From Paenibacillus urinalis (GTDB lineage Bacteria > Bacillota > Bacilli > Paenibacillales > Paenibacillaceae): a stretch of DNA of 64,000 bases. The position numbers and the translations under genes were made by a program. The notes below the pieces were generated by a model. That model saw only the letters and a program-made list of their open reading frames with translations. It made no database searches and was not told the DNA's origin. Position 1 is the stretch's first letter. Each line of letters begins with the position of its first letter. This document shows, in pieces, positions 8,926-17,964 of this stretch. The stretch covers positions 4,221,501 through 4,285,500 of the forward strand of contig NZ_CP118108.1 in the NCBI RefSeq assembly GCF_028747985.1, given 5' to 3'.

Positions 8926-8963
8926 TAAAAAATGGACCCTGCACATTCAAATGCGCAGAGTCC
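8926..8963 (-). terminator. Intrinsic terminator of ctc
   Basis: In minus-strand RNA, GGACTCTGCGCA pairs with TGTGCAGGGTCC around a short AT-rich loop and is followed by A then a run of U. It starts 35 nt past the ctc stop codon. Confidence 0.85.
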
Positions 8964-8997
8964 TCTAGCTTACTCTATATTTTATTCAACATCTTAA

Positions 8998-9624
8998 TTA
9001 TTCTTCTTCGGATGCCGCTACCTCTTCATCAGCGCTAGATTCCGCTGCCTCGCCTGTATCCGTATCCGCTGCACGCAATACCCCTACAGAAGCAACGAGA
9101 GTATCTTCAGGCGTAACGAGTGACACACCCTTCGGCAACTGAATTTCGGATGCAGCCAGCTTGTCCCCTACCTCCAGCTTGGAGATATCCACTTCAATGA
9201 CAGCTGGAAGATCATTTGGCAATCCTTCGACTTCGAGTTCTGTCAACAGCGTCTGGAATACGCCGCCTGCCTTGGAACCCACCGCTGTACCTTGGAAATC
9301 GATTGAGATCGAGACCTGAATTGGTTTATTTTTGGCAATTTTTATAAAGTCAACATGAAGCAGTCGATCGTTTTGTTTCTGCATATCCTTGATCAGCACC
9401 GGCACCGTTTTGCCGTCCAATTTCAGCTCGAACAGCTCGGAGCGTCCCGTGTGGGATACGCGGGAAAATTCCTTCGCATCCACATGAATCGGAATGCTGT
9501 CAAATTGCTGTCCGTATACAACAGCCGGAACGCGTCCGCTCTGTCTTAGATTTCGTAAACCTGAACCTTTTTTCTGTGTCCTTTGCTCGGCAATTAGTTG
9601 GACCGTTTCTCCGTTGGATTTCAT
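8998..9624 (-). CDS. ctc: Ribosomal protein L25 / general stress protein Ctc
   Basis: 208 residues, the usual length of the long (TL5/Ctc) form. The N-terminal 5S-rRNA-binding beta-barrel is seen at about 1-95 (GLRNLRQSGRVPAVVYG, HVDFIKI), followed by the C-terminal domain (SISIDFQGTAVG, VEGLPNDLPAVIEVDIS) and an acidic tail ending in a run of Glu. It binds 5S rRNA in the central protuberance and is stress-induced in Bacillus. The ribosome site AAGGAGG is well placed. It is monocistronic, with a terminator downstream. Confidence 0.95.
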   Translation of the reverse strand: MKSNGETVQLIAEQRTQKKGSGLRNLRQSGRVPAVVYGQQFDSIPIHVDAKEFSRVSHTGRSELFELKLDGKTVPVLIKDMQKQNDRLLHVDFIKIAKNKPIQVSISIDFQGTAVGSKAGGVFQTLLTELEVEGLPNDLPAVIEVDISKLEVGDKLAASEIQLPKGVSLVTPEDTLVASVGVLRAADTDTGEAAESSADEEVAASEEE

Positions 9625-9754
9625 ATCTAAACATCCTCCTTACAAGTCCATGGTTCGAATTTGCCCCCAATAACAAATAACAAAATAGAATCAGGGCCAT
9701 ATGTATAACTACCCCTATGAACGGGATTGAATCTCGATTTTCTCATAAAAAAGA

Positions 9755-9787
9755 AATAAAAATAGCTGCCGAGTCTCTCTCGACAGC
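9755..9787 (-). terminator. Intrinsic terminator of the pullulanase gene
   Basis: In minus-strand RNA, GCTGTCGAG pairs with CTCGGCAGC around a five-base loop, followed by UAUUUUUAUU. It lies 84 nt beyond the pullulanase stop codon. Confidence 0.85.
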
Positions 9788-9870
9788 CTGAACTTCAAGT
9801 GTCATTACTTAAACACCACTATTTCTCCCACAATAACGACTTATTAAATCCAGCATTTCTATTCCCATCA

Positions 9871-12765
9871 TCATGCACTGCTAAGTCCATGCAAGCGTAT
9901 CTTCTGACCGCCGACGGCAACGACCACTTCTCTTGTCCCGCTGTGTACATGAACCTTGATTCGTTCAGGAGAAGGCGGAATATCTAAGAAGTAATCGCGA
10001 TCCCCTTCTCGCTTCTCCCACTCATTCAACCGAATGATATACCCGATCCGTTTAATGCCGGGTGCCACTCTGATCCTTGCCTTCACAGAATGACCACCCT
10101 CAGCATGTAAAGGGATTTTGCCGTCGTGGATACCCGTGCCCCATACCCAGACGTTCCAGCCTTCGTAATGCCCATCTGGCCGGGAATATTCTATTTCCAC
10201 CGTGCGCACATAATACGGCTGAACTTGAAAATGATGCTCTGCCCTGACCTCACCTGCACTTGCAGCCACCACTGCTGTGCCGGGGCGGATGGCTTTGACT
10301 CTGCCATTATCCAGCGCAATCACTCGGGGTGTCGTTGTCTCCAGTGTATAAGGAGCACCAACCATCACTTCTTCATATTGGTTCCAGACCGTTACATGAG
10401 GACGATAAGTCTGAGTGGCATAGATGGATTTGTCGACACCGATTTCAATGCGGGCAGGATATAGATCATCGACCCACATCTGAACCGACGAGGATATTTC
10501 TCCATGAGCTGCAGTGATGAAGCATTGTCCATTCATGAGACTCCTCGCTTTGCCCGTCTGTCTTACCTGGATTACTCGATCATCCGAGGAGCGCCAGACC
10601 GCTGTCATTCCGTCCATTCGCTTGCCGTGCTGATCTCGATAAACCGCTTCGAATTGAAAATGTTCTCCTGCTGCCACCGCTCTTCTCTTGGTCATAATTT
10701 CAATGGAAGACAGCACAGGCACTTCGATCCCGCTCATTCGATCATAGAGCACCATAATGGACAGCCTTGGGACGACAACCTGCGAAGTCACTTGCGCCAG
10801 CACCTTCTCACCGGCTGCACGATCACTGACAACGATGTTCCAGGAAGTATCCTGCGGTACGGCTACATTTTCATCCTGCTCTTTCCCATTATAGATAACA
10901 ATGATCCGGTTCCATGCATCGCCTGCACGATAGCCTTCCAGCATATAGGCCAGAACCCCGTTACCGCACTCAAGCACTTTCAAATACTGCTCGACCTGAT
11001 CCCGGTGCTCCAAACGAAAGGCAGCATGCTGTTTCCGAAGCGCAATGAGCCCCTTGTAATAATCAAATACGGCACGAAACCTCGCCTTATTACTCCACCT
11101 CAGCGCATTCACTGCATCTCCGCTCCGATAACTGTTATGGTCTCCGAATTTGGAGCGGAGCAGCTCATCCCCTGCATGAATAAAAGGAATCCCTTGTGAA
11201 GTGAGAATTACACCATTCGCAAGCAGGGAACGTCTTACCGTATCGTTGTCTAACAAGTTCATTGGATCTACATGACGATAAGGATCCGCATGCTTAACGG
11301 CCTCCGCAGCACTGATTCCGCTCGTTGGACGGCCATCCCTCCATTCAGGGAAGGCTACCAGATCTCTGATGCCTTGGGATGTAACAATTTTGTCCCAGAG
11401 ATTCAGGTTATCGTGGGCTGTCACATAATTGATCGTCTCTGCCGGTGAATACGCAAAGTCATGTATCGCTCCCTGCACTCCAGCCAGCACTGCACCTTCC
11501 ACTCCCCACCAGCCTGTCGCAAATCCGCTTCCAGACCCATCGCTGTCACCCTTGACCGCTGCACGATAATGGTCGTTAAATACCGCAAATCCTTTGCCTC
11601 GCTGTGCACCCTTAAGCGTTTTGTCCGGAAGCGGTGAATCGCCGCCAGTCCAAGGCTCGCCGTATACCAGGATGGAAGAATCCAGCTCCTGTCTGAGCAT
11701 CTCCGTAATTTCGGTCATCGTCTGTGTATCGATTAGCCCCATGAGATCAAAACGGAAGCCATCGATGTGATACTCCTCCGTCCAATATCGAACGGAATCC
11801 TTAATATACTTTCGAACCATCGGTCTTTCTGTTGCCAGCTCATTCCCTACACCTGAACCATTGGACAGAAATCCGTGACCATTTTTACGGTAATAATACC
11901 CGGGTACAATGCCATCAAAAGGTCCATCGTCCACGCCATAGGTGTGGTTATATACGACGTCCATAATGACCCGAATGCCGCAGCGATGCAGGGCACGAAT
12001 CATTTCCTTGAACTCTCGAATTCTTGTATATGGATTGGAAGGATCACTCGAATAGGAGCCCTCCGGTACATTGAAGTTCTGCGGGTCATAGCCCCAGTTG
12101 TATTTATTATCCGCTGCCTCTGCATCATGAACTGTTAATTCGTTAACCGTCTTGAAGTCAAACACCGGAAGCAGATGGACATGGGTTACCCCAAGCTCCT
12201 TCAGATGGTCTATTCCAATACGATGTCCCTCTCGATCGGTTAAGCCCTCTTCCGAAAAAGCACTGTAGAGCCCTTTCTTCTGAAAGGATGATTCCTCGTC
12301 CATTGAGAAATCCCGTACATGAAGCTCATAAATGATGGAATCCGTTGACTTAATCAGTGGAGGACGTACATCATCCTCCCAATCGTCCGGATCGGTCTTG
12401 CTCATATCGATGATTGCAGAACGTACACCTCCAGCTGCAACTGCTTTTGCATAAGGGTCAACTGCATAATGTACCTGTCCGTCTGAGAAACTGACTTTGT
12501 ACATATAGAATTTCCCTTCCCAATTCCCCTGAAGCGTCAGCCCCCATGTGCCTGCCTGCATCTGGTTCATGACATAGGCCATTCCGTCCTCATGATTCAT
12601 AACCAAGCCGTTAGCATCATACTGACCCGCATCTTCATAGAGAACCACTTCAACCTTGCACGCTGTAGGAGCCCAAATCTTAAAAGCACTGCTCTCACGT
12701 GTATAAATCAACCCGAGATCATGTTTGTCATAATAAACGTTATTCAAATCCTGCATCAAGCTCAC
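9871..12765 (-). CDS. pulA: Type I pullulanase (GH13) with C-terminal Ig-like region
   Basis: 964 residues; cleaves alpha-1,6 branch points of pullulan/limit dextrins. The N-terminal CBM48-type domain (about 10-110) is followed by the GH13 barrel: YNWGYDP at 222-228 (the type I pullulanase hallmark), DVVYNH at 269-274, GFRFD with nucleophile Asp340, YGEPW with acid/base Glu370, and AHDNLN with Asp452. After the barrel and its C-terminal beta domain (to about 680), some 280 further residues include a bacterial Ig-like (BIG_2-like) region (AVWRSSDDRVIQV, GTAVVAASAGEV) and a last beta domain. B. subtilis AmyX is about 720 residues, so the extension is real. No signal peptide is seen. The start is GTG at 12765 or the ATG three codons on (12756), which has better spacing from GGTGAG. 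Confidence 0.93.
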   Translation of the reverse strand: MSLMQDLNNVYYDKHDLGLIYTRESSAFKIWAPTACKVEVVLYEDAGQYDANGLVMNHEDGMAYVMNQMQAGTWGLTLQGNWEGKFYMYKVSFSDGQVHYAVDPYAKAVAAGGVRSAIIDMSKTDPDDWEDDVRPPLIKSTDSIIYELHVRDFSMDEESSFQKKGLYSAFSEEGLTDREGHRIGIDHLKELGVTHVHLLPVFDFKTVNELTVHDAEAADNKYNWGYDPQNFNVPEGSYSSDPSNPYTRIREFKEMIRALHRCGIRVIMDVVYNHTYGVDDGPFDGIVPGYYYRKNGHGFLSNGSGVGNELATERPMVRKYIKDSVRYWTEEYHIDGFRFDLMGLIDTQTMTEITEMLRQELDSSILVYGEPWTGGDSPLPDKTLKGAQRGKGFAVFNDHYRAAVKGDSDGSGSGFATGWWGVEGAVLAGVQGAIHDFAYSPAETINYVTAHDNLNLWDKIVTSQGIRDLVAFPEWRDGRPTSGISAAEAVKHADPYRHVDPMNLLDNDTVRRSLLANGVILTSQGIPFIHAGDELLRSKFGDHNSYRSGDAVNALRWSNKARFRAVFDYYKGLIALRKQHAAFRLEHRDQVEQYLKVLECGNGVLAYMLEGYRAGDAWNRIIVIYNGKEQDENVAVPQDTSWNIVVSDRAAGEKVLAQVTSQVVVPRLSIMVLYDRMSGIEVPVLSSIEIMTKRRAVAAGEHFQFEAVYRDQHGKRMDGMTAVWRSSDDRVIQVRQTGKARSLMNGQCFITAAHGEISSSVQMWVDDLYPARIEIGVDKSIYATQTYRPHVTVWNQYEEVMVGAPYTLETTTPRVIALDNGRVKAIRPGTAVVAASAGEVRAEHHFQVQPYYVRTVEIEYSRPDGHYEGWNVWVWGTGIHDGKIPLHAEGGHSVKARIRVAPGIKRIGYIIRLNEWEKREGDRDYFLDIPPSPERIKVHVHSGTREVVVAVGGQKIRLHGLSSA

Positions 12766-13006
12766 CGCCCGTGATTGTAATAATGTACGGACCCTGCAGT
12801 CTTACCCGTTTGTGCGTTATGACTCTTAGACTCGCCTGCTTCTCCCTGCACACGGTGATCGATTCCAAGTTGTTGAGGATTTAATAAACCAAATCCTCAA
12901 ATATATAAACTACAGAGTAATGACTCTATCGTCATTACTATCATTTATGCCACTTTCATAGAGAAACTATAACCGCCCAAACGAGAAAGAAATGAGCAGA
13001 GCTGAT
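12766..13006 (-). other. Long 5' leader of the pullulanase transcript
   Basis: About 235 nt separate the predicted promoter from the pullulanase start, with no ORF of note. It holds an inverted repeat TTGAGGATTT / AAATCCTCAA at 12871-12898 without a U-tract, so more likely an mRNA-stabilising or regulatory stem than a terminator. No known riboswitch motif was recognised. Confidence 0.45.
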
Positions 13007-13034
13007 ATTGTAAAATCAGAAAACGCTTACACAA
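13007..13034 (-). promoter_or_regulatory. Probable sigma-A promoter of pulA overlapped by a cre site
   Basis: On the minus strand, TTGTGT (-35) and TACAAT (-10) are 16 bp apart. The spacer and -35 are covered at 13018-13031 by AGAAAACGCTTACA, which matches the CcpA site consensus TGWAANCGNTNWCA except for the first base. CcpA binding here would block polymerase, as expected for catabolite repression of an alpha-glucan enzyme. Confidence 0.6.
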
Positions 13035-13108
13035 TAGTATATGACACCATCCTACAAAGGTTGTCGGCTAATGATACCTGCTCCACAAAAAAAGGCTTAT
13101 GCACATTA

Positions 13109-13146
13109 CAAAAAAAGACGTCCCAGCAAATATGCATCAGGACGCC
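13109..13146 (-). terminator. Intrinsic terminator of the amidohydrolase operon
   Basis: In minus-strand RNA, GGCGTCC and GGGACGTC form a stem around about 15 nt, followed by seven U. It lies just after the stop of the last operon gene. Confidence 0.8.
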
Positions 13147-13167
13147 GCTTGCCATAATATCGAAGTT

Positions 13168-14451
13168 CTAGTAGACCTGTAAATAGGAGGGAGGGAAGGA
13201 GAATTCAGTCTCCATAGGAGGGGTATGAGCAATAACTCTGCCTTGGCGAATAACATACAGCGGCTTCGGACGAAGCCGAATGGCGTCTGCGGCCTGCTGG
13301 ACGGGAAGAACAACCAGATTAGCCGGATGTCCAGGATCGATTCCGTAATGGTCCTCCAGACCGAGAACACCGGCTCCATGCTTCGTGACCATATCTAGCA
13401 GCAAGGCAGCATCATCTCTTCCGGTCATATGCTCCAAATGTGCCGCCATATGAACCGCCTGCAGCAGATTGCCGTCTCCGTAGGGATAGAAGGGTGTCAG
13501 CATGTCATCGTGGGCAATGGCAACCGGAATGCCGGCTCTCGACATATCCCGGATTCGCGCGATCCCTCTGCCTCTTGGGTATGCATCGAATCGTCCCTGC
13601 ATCGAGCTGTTAATCAGCGGGCAGGCAATAATATGGATACGCGAGGCTTTGACAAGTCCAAGCAGCTTCTGAAAATACGACTCATTATAATAAGCGGTAG
13701 CACTGCAATGACTGGCAGTTACTTTGCCGTACAGCTCATGCTTAATGGCAAGCGCTGCTGTGCACTCCAGGAAGCGGGACTGCTCGTCGTCTGTTTCATC
13801 ACAGAAGACGTGAACGAATGCACTGTACTTCTTCGCTAGCTCGAAGCAAATCTCAAGTGACTCTACCCCATCCTCCCGGGTTCGTTCTCCATGCGGGATC
13901 GCCCCTACACCGTCAGCACCGAGCCGCAGCGCCTCCTCCATGCGCTCTGCATTCCCAGGACAGGCGACGATGCCGTCCTGAGGAAAAGCGATGACCTGAA
14001 GCTGGACAACAGACGCCCATTCCTCCTTCAATGCAAGAAGTGTCTTTAACGCTGTCATGCGGGGATCGGAAATATCTGCGTGGGTCCGAATATAGAGTAC
14101 TCCATGTCCGACCAGAAGACACATGACTTCGTTCGCCCGCTGCCGCACATCTTCCGGGGTGAGCTGCTTCTTGCGTTCACCCCACAGCCGAATCCCTTCC
14201 AGCAAGGTGCCGCTTCGGTTCCAGTCCGGTTCACCTGCGGTGAGCACCGTATCCAAATGGATATGAGGTTCTACAAACGCAGGGAGCACAAGTCCCCCTT
14301 GCCCATCTATAATATGTTCTACTTCCTGATCACTTTTCCAGGCGTCGCTGCCGTTAGATGGCTCAATGGAATGAATGCGCCCGGACGTGAGGAATACATC
14401 CACATGACGGCCTTCCTGTGTCATTACATTTTTTAACATCGTCATTTCCAT
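13168..14451 (-). CDS. Cytosine deaminase-like amidohydrolase (second copy)
   Basis: 427 residues from the ATG at 14451, the same size as E. coli CodA. The start is chosen because GGGAGG precedes it at 9 nt and because a longer frame would run far into the upstream gene. It overlaps that gene by 10 nt, so the pair is coupled. Metal and catalytic motifs of the CodA branch are present: EPHIHLD, FCDETDDE, TASHCSA and AHDDMLTPFYPYG. Members hydrolyse an exocyclic amine or a ring amide using one metal ion. The substrate is unlikely to be plain cytosine given the transporter and oxidase in the same operon. Last gene of the operon. Confidence 0.87.
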   Translation of the reverse strand: MEMTMLKNVMTQEGRHVDVFLTSGRIHSIEPSNGSDAWKSDQEVEHIIDGQGGLVLPAFVEPHIHLDTVLTAGEPDWNRSGTLLEGIRLWGERKKQLTPEDVRQRANEVMCLLVGHGVLYIRTHADISDPRMTALKTLLALKEEWASVVQLQVIAFPQDGIVACPGNAERMEEALRLGADGVGAIPHGERTREDGVESLEICFELAKKYSAFVHVFCDETDDEQSRFLECTAALAIKHELYGKVTASHCSATAYYNESYFQKLLGLVKASRIHIIACPLINSSMQGRFDAYPRGRGIARIRDMSRAGIPVAIAHDDMLTPFYPYGDGNLLQAVHMAAHLEHMTGRDDAALLLDMVTKHGAGVLGLEDHYGIDPGHPANLVVLPVQQAADAIRLRPKPLYVIRQGRVIAHTPPMETEFSFPPSYLQVY

Positions 14452-15824
14452 ACGGCTCTCCCTCCCATTCCTTCTGTTTCTAACACCGACGCCTCCCACA
14501 GCCTTTGAATTCGTTCCTCTCCAAAACGGCTTGCTGCCCTGGTCACACTGACCCATGCTCCTGATTTCGCGACCCAGCGGCCGGCTGGCAGATGTGTGAA
14601 CACTTCCTCCGGATTCCTCGCATCCACAATAACGAAGTCGGCTGCTCCACCTCTGCGAATACCGTAATTCTCCATGCCGGCTATGATAGCAGGCTTCACC
14701 GTTACCATATCGAGAAGCTGCACCATATCCTCAGGACTGCCATAATGGGCGGCATAGCCTGTAAGCTGCGCAATTTGCAGCAGATCTCCTCTCCCGAAGG
14801 GATGGAATGGATCGTGGATATTGTCCGATGCCGCGGCGAGAGCAACTCCCTCCTCCATCAGCTCACGGACCCGGGTCACTCCGCGTCTTACAGGACCCAA
14901 GTCTGCTCTGCCTTGAAGATACAGATTGGCCGCCGGAAGAGTAACCGCATGAACTCCAGCGAGTGACATCATCGCGATCAGCTCTTCAGCCTCAGCTGGG
15001 GGCATGGAAGACAGAGAGCATAAATGTCCGGCAGTGACCTTTCCATGATAATCATATTTCAGTGATTCCTGAGCTACTTTAAGTACTGTCTTCATCTCAG
15101 GATTGTCCGTCTCATCGCAGTGCAGATCAATAGGTACTCCAAGACGTACCGCCAGCTCAAATATGCCTTCAATATCTGCATCGGGGTGATGGGATAAATG
15201 CGGCGCACCACCAATGCCGTCAAGTCCCATTCTGAGCGACTCCTCAATCAGCTCCATGCCCCTTCTTCCAAGATCGCGATAAGGAACCATGGGATACAGC
15301 TCCAGATCCACCACACCGCTCAGTAACGCTCTAGCTTCCAGTGCAGCTTCCACTGTACGAATTGCAACATCTTCCCCTGCACTCACATTAAAATCGAGAT
15401 GGGATCTCAGCCTGGTCGATCCATAAGAGACCGCCTGCAGAGCGGTCCGTACGATCCGTGCACGAATCGTCTCCTTCGAGAAGGATGCAGCTGCACGGCT
15501 GTAATTTTGAATGGCTTCAAGCAGTGTCCCCGTTTGATTACCTACCTGGGGCAGGCTGAAGGCTTTATCTAGATGCATATGTATATCTACCAGGCCAGGA
15601 AGCATCATTCGTCCCTTCAGATCAAACACCTTCTGCTCATTGCTCATATCCCTCCCCATGGGAAGCGCAAATGACGCAATGTCCGCAGCTTGGACCCTTT
15701 CCTCGCCTGAGGTCTGCTCCTGAACAGATTCAAATTTCCCATCACGAATCCGAATATCATAGAGCTTGCCCCGGCTCTTAAGATCGTGCAGTGAGGCATT
15801 CATAAAACGCAGTGTTCCTGTCAT
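14442..15824 (-). CDS. Cytosine deaminase-like amidohydrolase (first copy)
   Basis: 460 residues, amidohydrolase superfamily, CodA-like. Motifs: LVDIHMHLDKAF (about 77-88), LHCDETDNPE, TAGHLCSL and AASDNIHDPFHPFGRGD. AGGAGG sits 9 nt before the ATG. It is clearly related to the next gene but diverged from it, with a long insertion near residues 40-65. Two deaminase-like enzymes side by side suggest consecutive steps or a two-amine substrate. An intrinsic terminator lies between this gene and the binding-protein gene upstream, so expression of the two amidohydrolases may be reduced relative to the transporter. Confidence 0.87.
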   Translation of the reverse strand: MTGTLRFMNASLHDLKSRGKLYDIRIRDGKFESVQEQTSGEERVQAADIASFALPMGRDMSNEQKVFDLKGRMMLPGLVDIHMHLDKAFSLPQVGNQTGTLLEAIQNYSRAAASFSKETIRARIVRTALQAVSYGSTRLRSHLDFNVSAGEDVAIRTVEAALEARALLSGVVDLELYPMVPYRDLGRRGMELIEESLRMGLDGIGGAPHLSHHPDADIEGIFELAVRLGVPIDLHCDETDNPEMKTVLKVAQESLKYDYHGKVTAGHLCSLSSMPPAEAEELIAMMSLAGVHAVTLPAANLYLQGRADLGPVRRGVTRVRELMEEGVALAAASDNIHDPFHPFGRGDLLQIAQLTGYAAHYGSPEDMVQLLDMVTVKPAIIAGMENYGIRRGGAADFVIVDARNPEEVFTHLPAGRWVAKSGAWVSVTRAASRFGEERIQRLWEASVLETEGMGGRAVWK

Positions 15825-15869
15825 GCTTCGCTCCTCCTATTCAGGACAGCCCTATATCTCACTCTCATC

Positions 15870-15940
15870 AAAAAACCCCCTGCAGCTTATGCGTCAGCTG
15901 CCCAATAGGCCGGCGTCCGATAAGCCAGGAGGCTGCAGCT
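15870..15940 (-). terminator. GC-rich hairpin with U-tract inside the operon
   Basis: Minus-strand RNA between the binding-protein stop (15961) and the first amidohydrolase start (15824) contains CTGCAGC and GCTGCAG as outer arms, inner GC-rich inverted repeats, then GGGG and six U. It looks like a terminator or partial attenuator placed mid-operon. Confidence 0.6.
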
Positions 15941-15960
15941 CTTAATAAGCTGTCAATCCA

Positions 15961-16998
15961 TTATTCGCTGGGACCGGGAAGATATTCGGTCGTGAAGACA
16001 TTTCCTATATCCTCTTTGGATTTCAGTAATCCAAGACTGTACATATCCTCCTGAAGCTTCGTCCAACGTTCTTCTGTCATGCTGAGCAGCCCGTTTGATT
16101 CCGTCTCGTCTGTAAAAATCAGCTCAAATTCCTGCTCCGCTCCATACTTCATCCCTTCCAGCGTGAGATCCGGATTTCTTTCCTTCAGAAACTCGTTCAT
16201 CTCTTCGTAATTGTCCTTGTAATAATTCCAGCCTTTGATAGAGGCGGCAAGGAACGATTTTACAACCTCAGGATTCTTCTCAAGGAACTCTTCTGTAGTA
16301 AACAGCACATTGGAATAAGGCTGAAATCCTGCATCATAAGTCAGTAAATGACGGGTCTCAATCCCTTGCTGCTCGAGTGTATAGGGCTCTGATGTGACAT
16401 AGGACTGTGTGACCGCATCCTTATCCTCAATGAAGTTAACGAATTGCCCTGTATAGGTCTGATCCTTCACTTCTGTCAGATCATATTTCTTCTTGATAAA
16501 GTCCCAATAGCCAGACCCTGGTGCAATATATACGTTACGTCCGTCTAAATCCTCAAAATCCTGAATATCCGCATCTGCATGGAACAGCATCGCCTGCGGG
16601 CTCTTTTGGAAGATCGCTGCAATGGCTACAACCGGAATCCCGTTGTCTCTGGCAGTGAGCACTTCATCCGCTTGCCCCATACCGAACTGGGCTTTGCCGG
16701 AGGCCACGATCTGCATAGAGGATACCTGAGGTCCACCAGGTTCGATGGTCATATCGATACCGGCCTCCTCGTAGTAGCCTTGCGCTAGAGCGGTATACTG
16801 CCCTCCATGCTCAGGCTGTGCAAACCAGTTCGTCACCTGGGTGATTTTTACCGGCTCCTTGTCGCCTTCTTCACTCGCGCTGGCGCTTCCTTCGGTTGTA
16901 CTGCTGCCAGAGCCTGAGCTGCTGCATGCTGAAAATATAAGGGCGAGTGCCATCGTTACTGTGAGACCTGACATTTTCTTCTTCCATAAATTGTTCAT
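15961..16998 (-). CDS. ABC substrate-binding lipoprotein, NMT1/ThiY-SsuA type
   Basis: 345 residues. Lipoprotein signal (hydrophobic core ALALIF, lipobox FSAC, Cys about 25) followed by a Ser/Gly/Glu-rich linker. The mature part is a type II binding fold of the NMT1/THI5-like group (TNWFAQPEHGGQYTAL, PGGPQVSSMQIVASGKAQFG). Relatives bind formyl-aminopyrimidine, riboflavin, taurine or alkanesulfonates. The neighbouring deaminase-like and creatininase-like enzymes make a nitrogen heterocycle the likeliest ligand (inference). Confidence 0.88.
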   Translation of the reverse strand: MNNLWKKKMSGLTVTMALALIFSACSSSGSGSSTTEGSASASEEGDKEPVKITQVTNWFAQPEHGGQYTALAQGYYEEAGIDMTIEPGGPQVSSMQIVASGKAQFGMGQADEVLTARDNGIPVVAIAAIFQKSPQAMLFHADADIQDFEDLDGRNVYIAPGSGYWDFIKKKYDLTEVKDQTYTGQFVNFIEDKDAVTQSYVTSEPYTLEQQGIETRHLLTYDAGFQPYSNVLFTTEEFLEKNPEVVKSFLAASIKGWNYYKDNYEEMNEFLKERNPDLTLEGMKYGAEQEFELIFTDETESNGLLSMTEERWTKLQEDMYSLGLLKSKEDIGNVFTTEYLPGPSE

Positions 16999-17040
16999 TC
17001 TCTTGAATCCCCCTTATATTTTGATTTCAGGAATCTTATC

Positions 17041-17928
17041 TTAGTTCTCGGATTTCATTTCAGACTCATGCCAGGAGCTGAGCGCCCACTTGGAGAAGGC
17101 ACTTACGAGCAGATAGAAGGTAATCCCAAGAATGGAGGCGCACAGTCCGCAGGCGAACAAATAAGGGGTCTGGAGTCTTGAAGAAGCAACTGTAATGGCA
17201 TAACCAAGACCTCCTTCTCCCCCGCCAATGCCTGCAATGTATTCACCGACAATAGCTCCTACGACAGACAGGGTACAGGATATTTTCAGTCCTGCAATAA
17301 TGTAAGGCATTGCGGCAGGCAGACGCAGTCTCCACATGATCTGCCAGCGTGATGCATTGTATAGCTTAAACAGGTTCTGCATGTTGCCATCGGTAGAATT
17401 AAGACCAATTAAGGTGTTGGATATCATCGGGAAGAAGCCAATCAGGAAGGCAATGATGACAATCGAATTCACGCCGGCACCAAACCAGATGACGATAATC
17501 GGGGCGATCGCGACAACTGGAATCGTTTGCAGCACGATTGCATAGGGATAGACTGCTTTTTCGATGATTTTGGAACTGGCAAGCAGTATGGCGCCGGATA
17601 CCCCGATGACGATACTGAGCAAGAATCCAAACACCGATTCATACACCGTCGTCATGACCGATGTCATCAGGTTGCTCCAATTCTCCACGGCCGATAATAC
17701 GATATCTGATGGCTTAGGAAGCAAATAGGGAGCGTATCCGAGCAATCTCGTTACGATCTCCCATAGGCCGACAACAACGATGAAGGCGATGGCGGGAGGA
17801 AGAAATTTTTGCATGAAATTGTTGCTCTTCGCTGCTTTCGGGGTTTGGACAGCTGAGGCAGAAGGCGCATTACTGTCCTCTTTCTGACCCTTTTTTTCAT
17901 ATGCAAGCTTCGGCTGATTCATTGCCAT
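17041..17928 (-). CDS. ABC transporter permease, SsuC/ThiX type
   Basis: 295 residues: a polar N-terminal tail of about 38, then about six membrane segments (PPAIAFIVVVGLWEIV first). The BPD_transp_1 EAA-type loop is visible (LYNASRWQIMWRLRLPAAMP, about 190-210). It lies between the binding protein and the FAD-oxidase genes and pairs with the ATPase encoded at 19324-20130. Confidence 0.92.
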   Translation of the reverse strand: MAMNQPKLAYEKKGQKEDSNAPSASAVQTPKAAKSNNFMQKFLPPAIAFIVVVGLWEIVTRLLGYAPYLLPKPSDIVLSAVENWSNLMTSVMTTVYESVFGFLLSIVIGVSGAILLASSKIIEKAVYPYAIVLQTIPVVAIAPIIVIWFGAGVNSIVIIAFLIGFFPMISNTLIGLNSTDGNMQNLFKLYNASRWQIMWRLRLPAAMPYIIAGLKISCTLSVVGAIVGEYIAGIGGGEGGLGYAITVASSRLQTPYLFACGLCASILGITFYLLVSAFSKWALSSWHESEMKSEN

Positions 17929-17964
17929 TGTCTAAGCACGTCCTTTCTATCAAGAGAGCCTATT

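Noticed and set aside
9871..12765. Long plus-strand frames across the pullulanase gene (for example 10504-11199)
   Set aside because: They are antisense shadows: low-complexity, no ribosome sites, no family features, while the minus-strand frame has all catalytic motifs.
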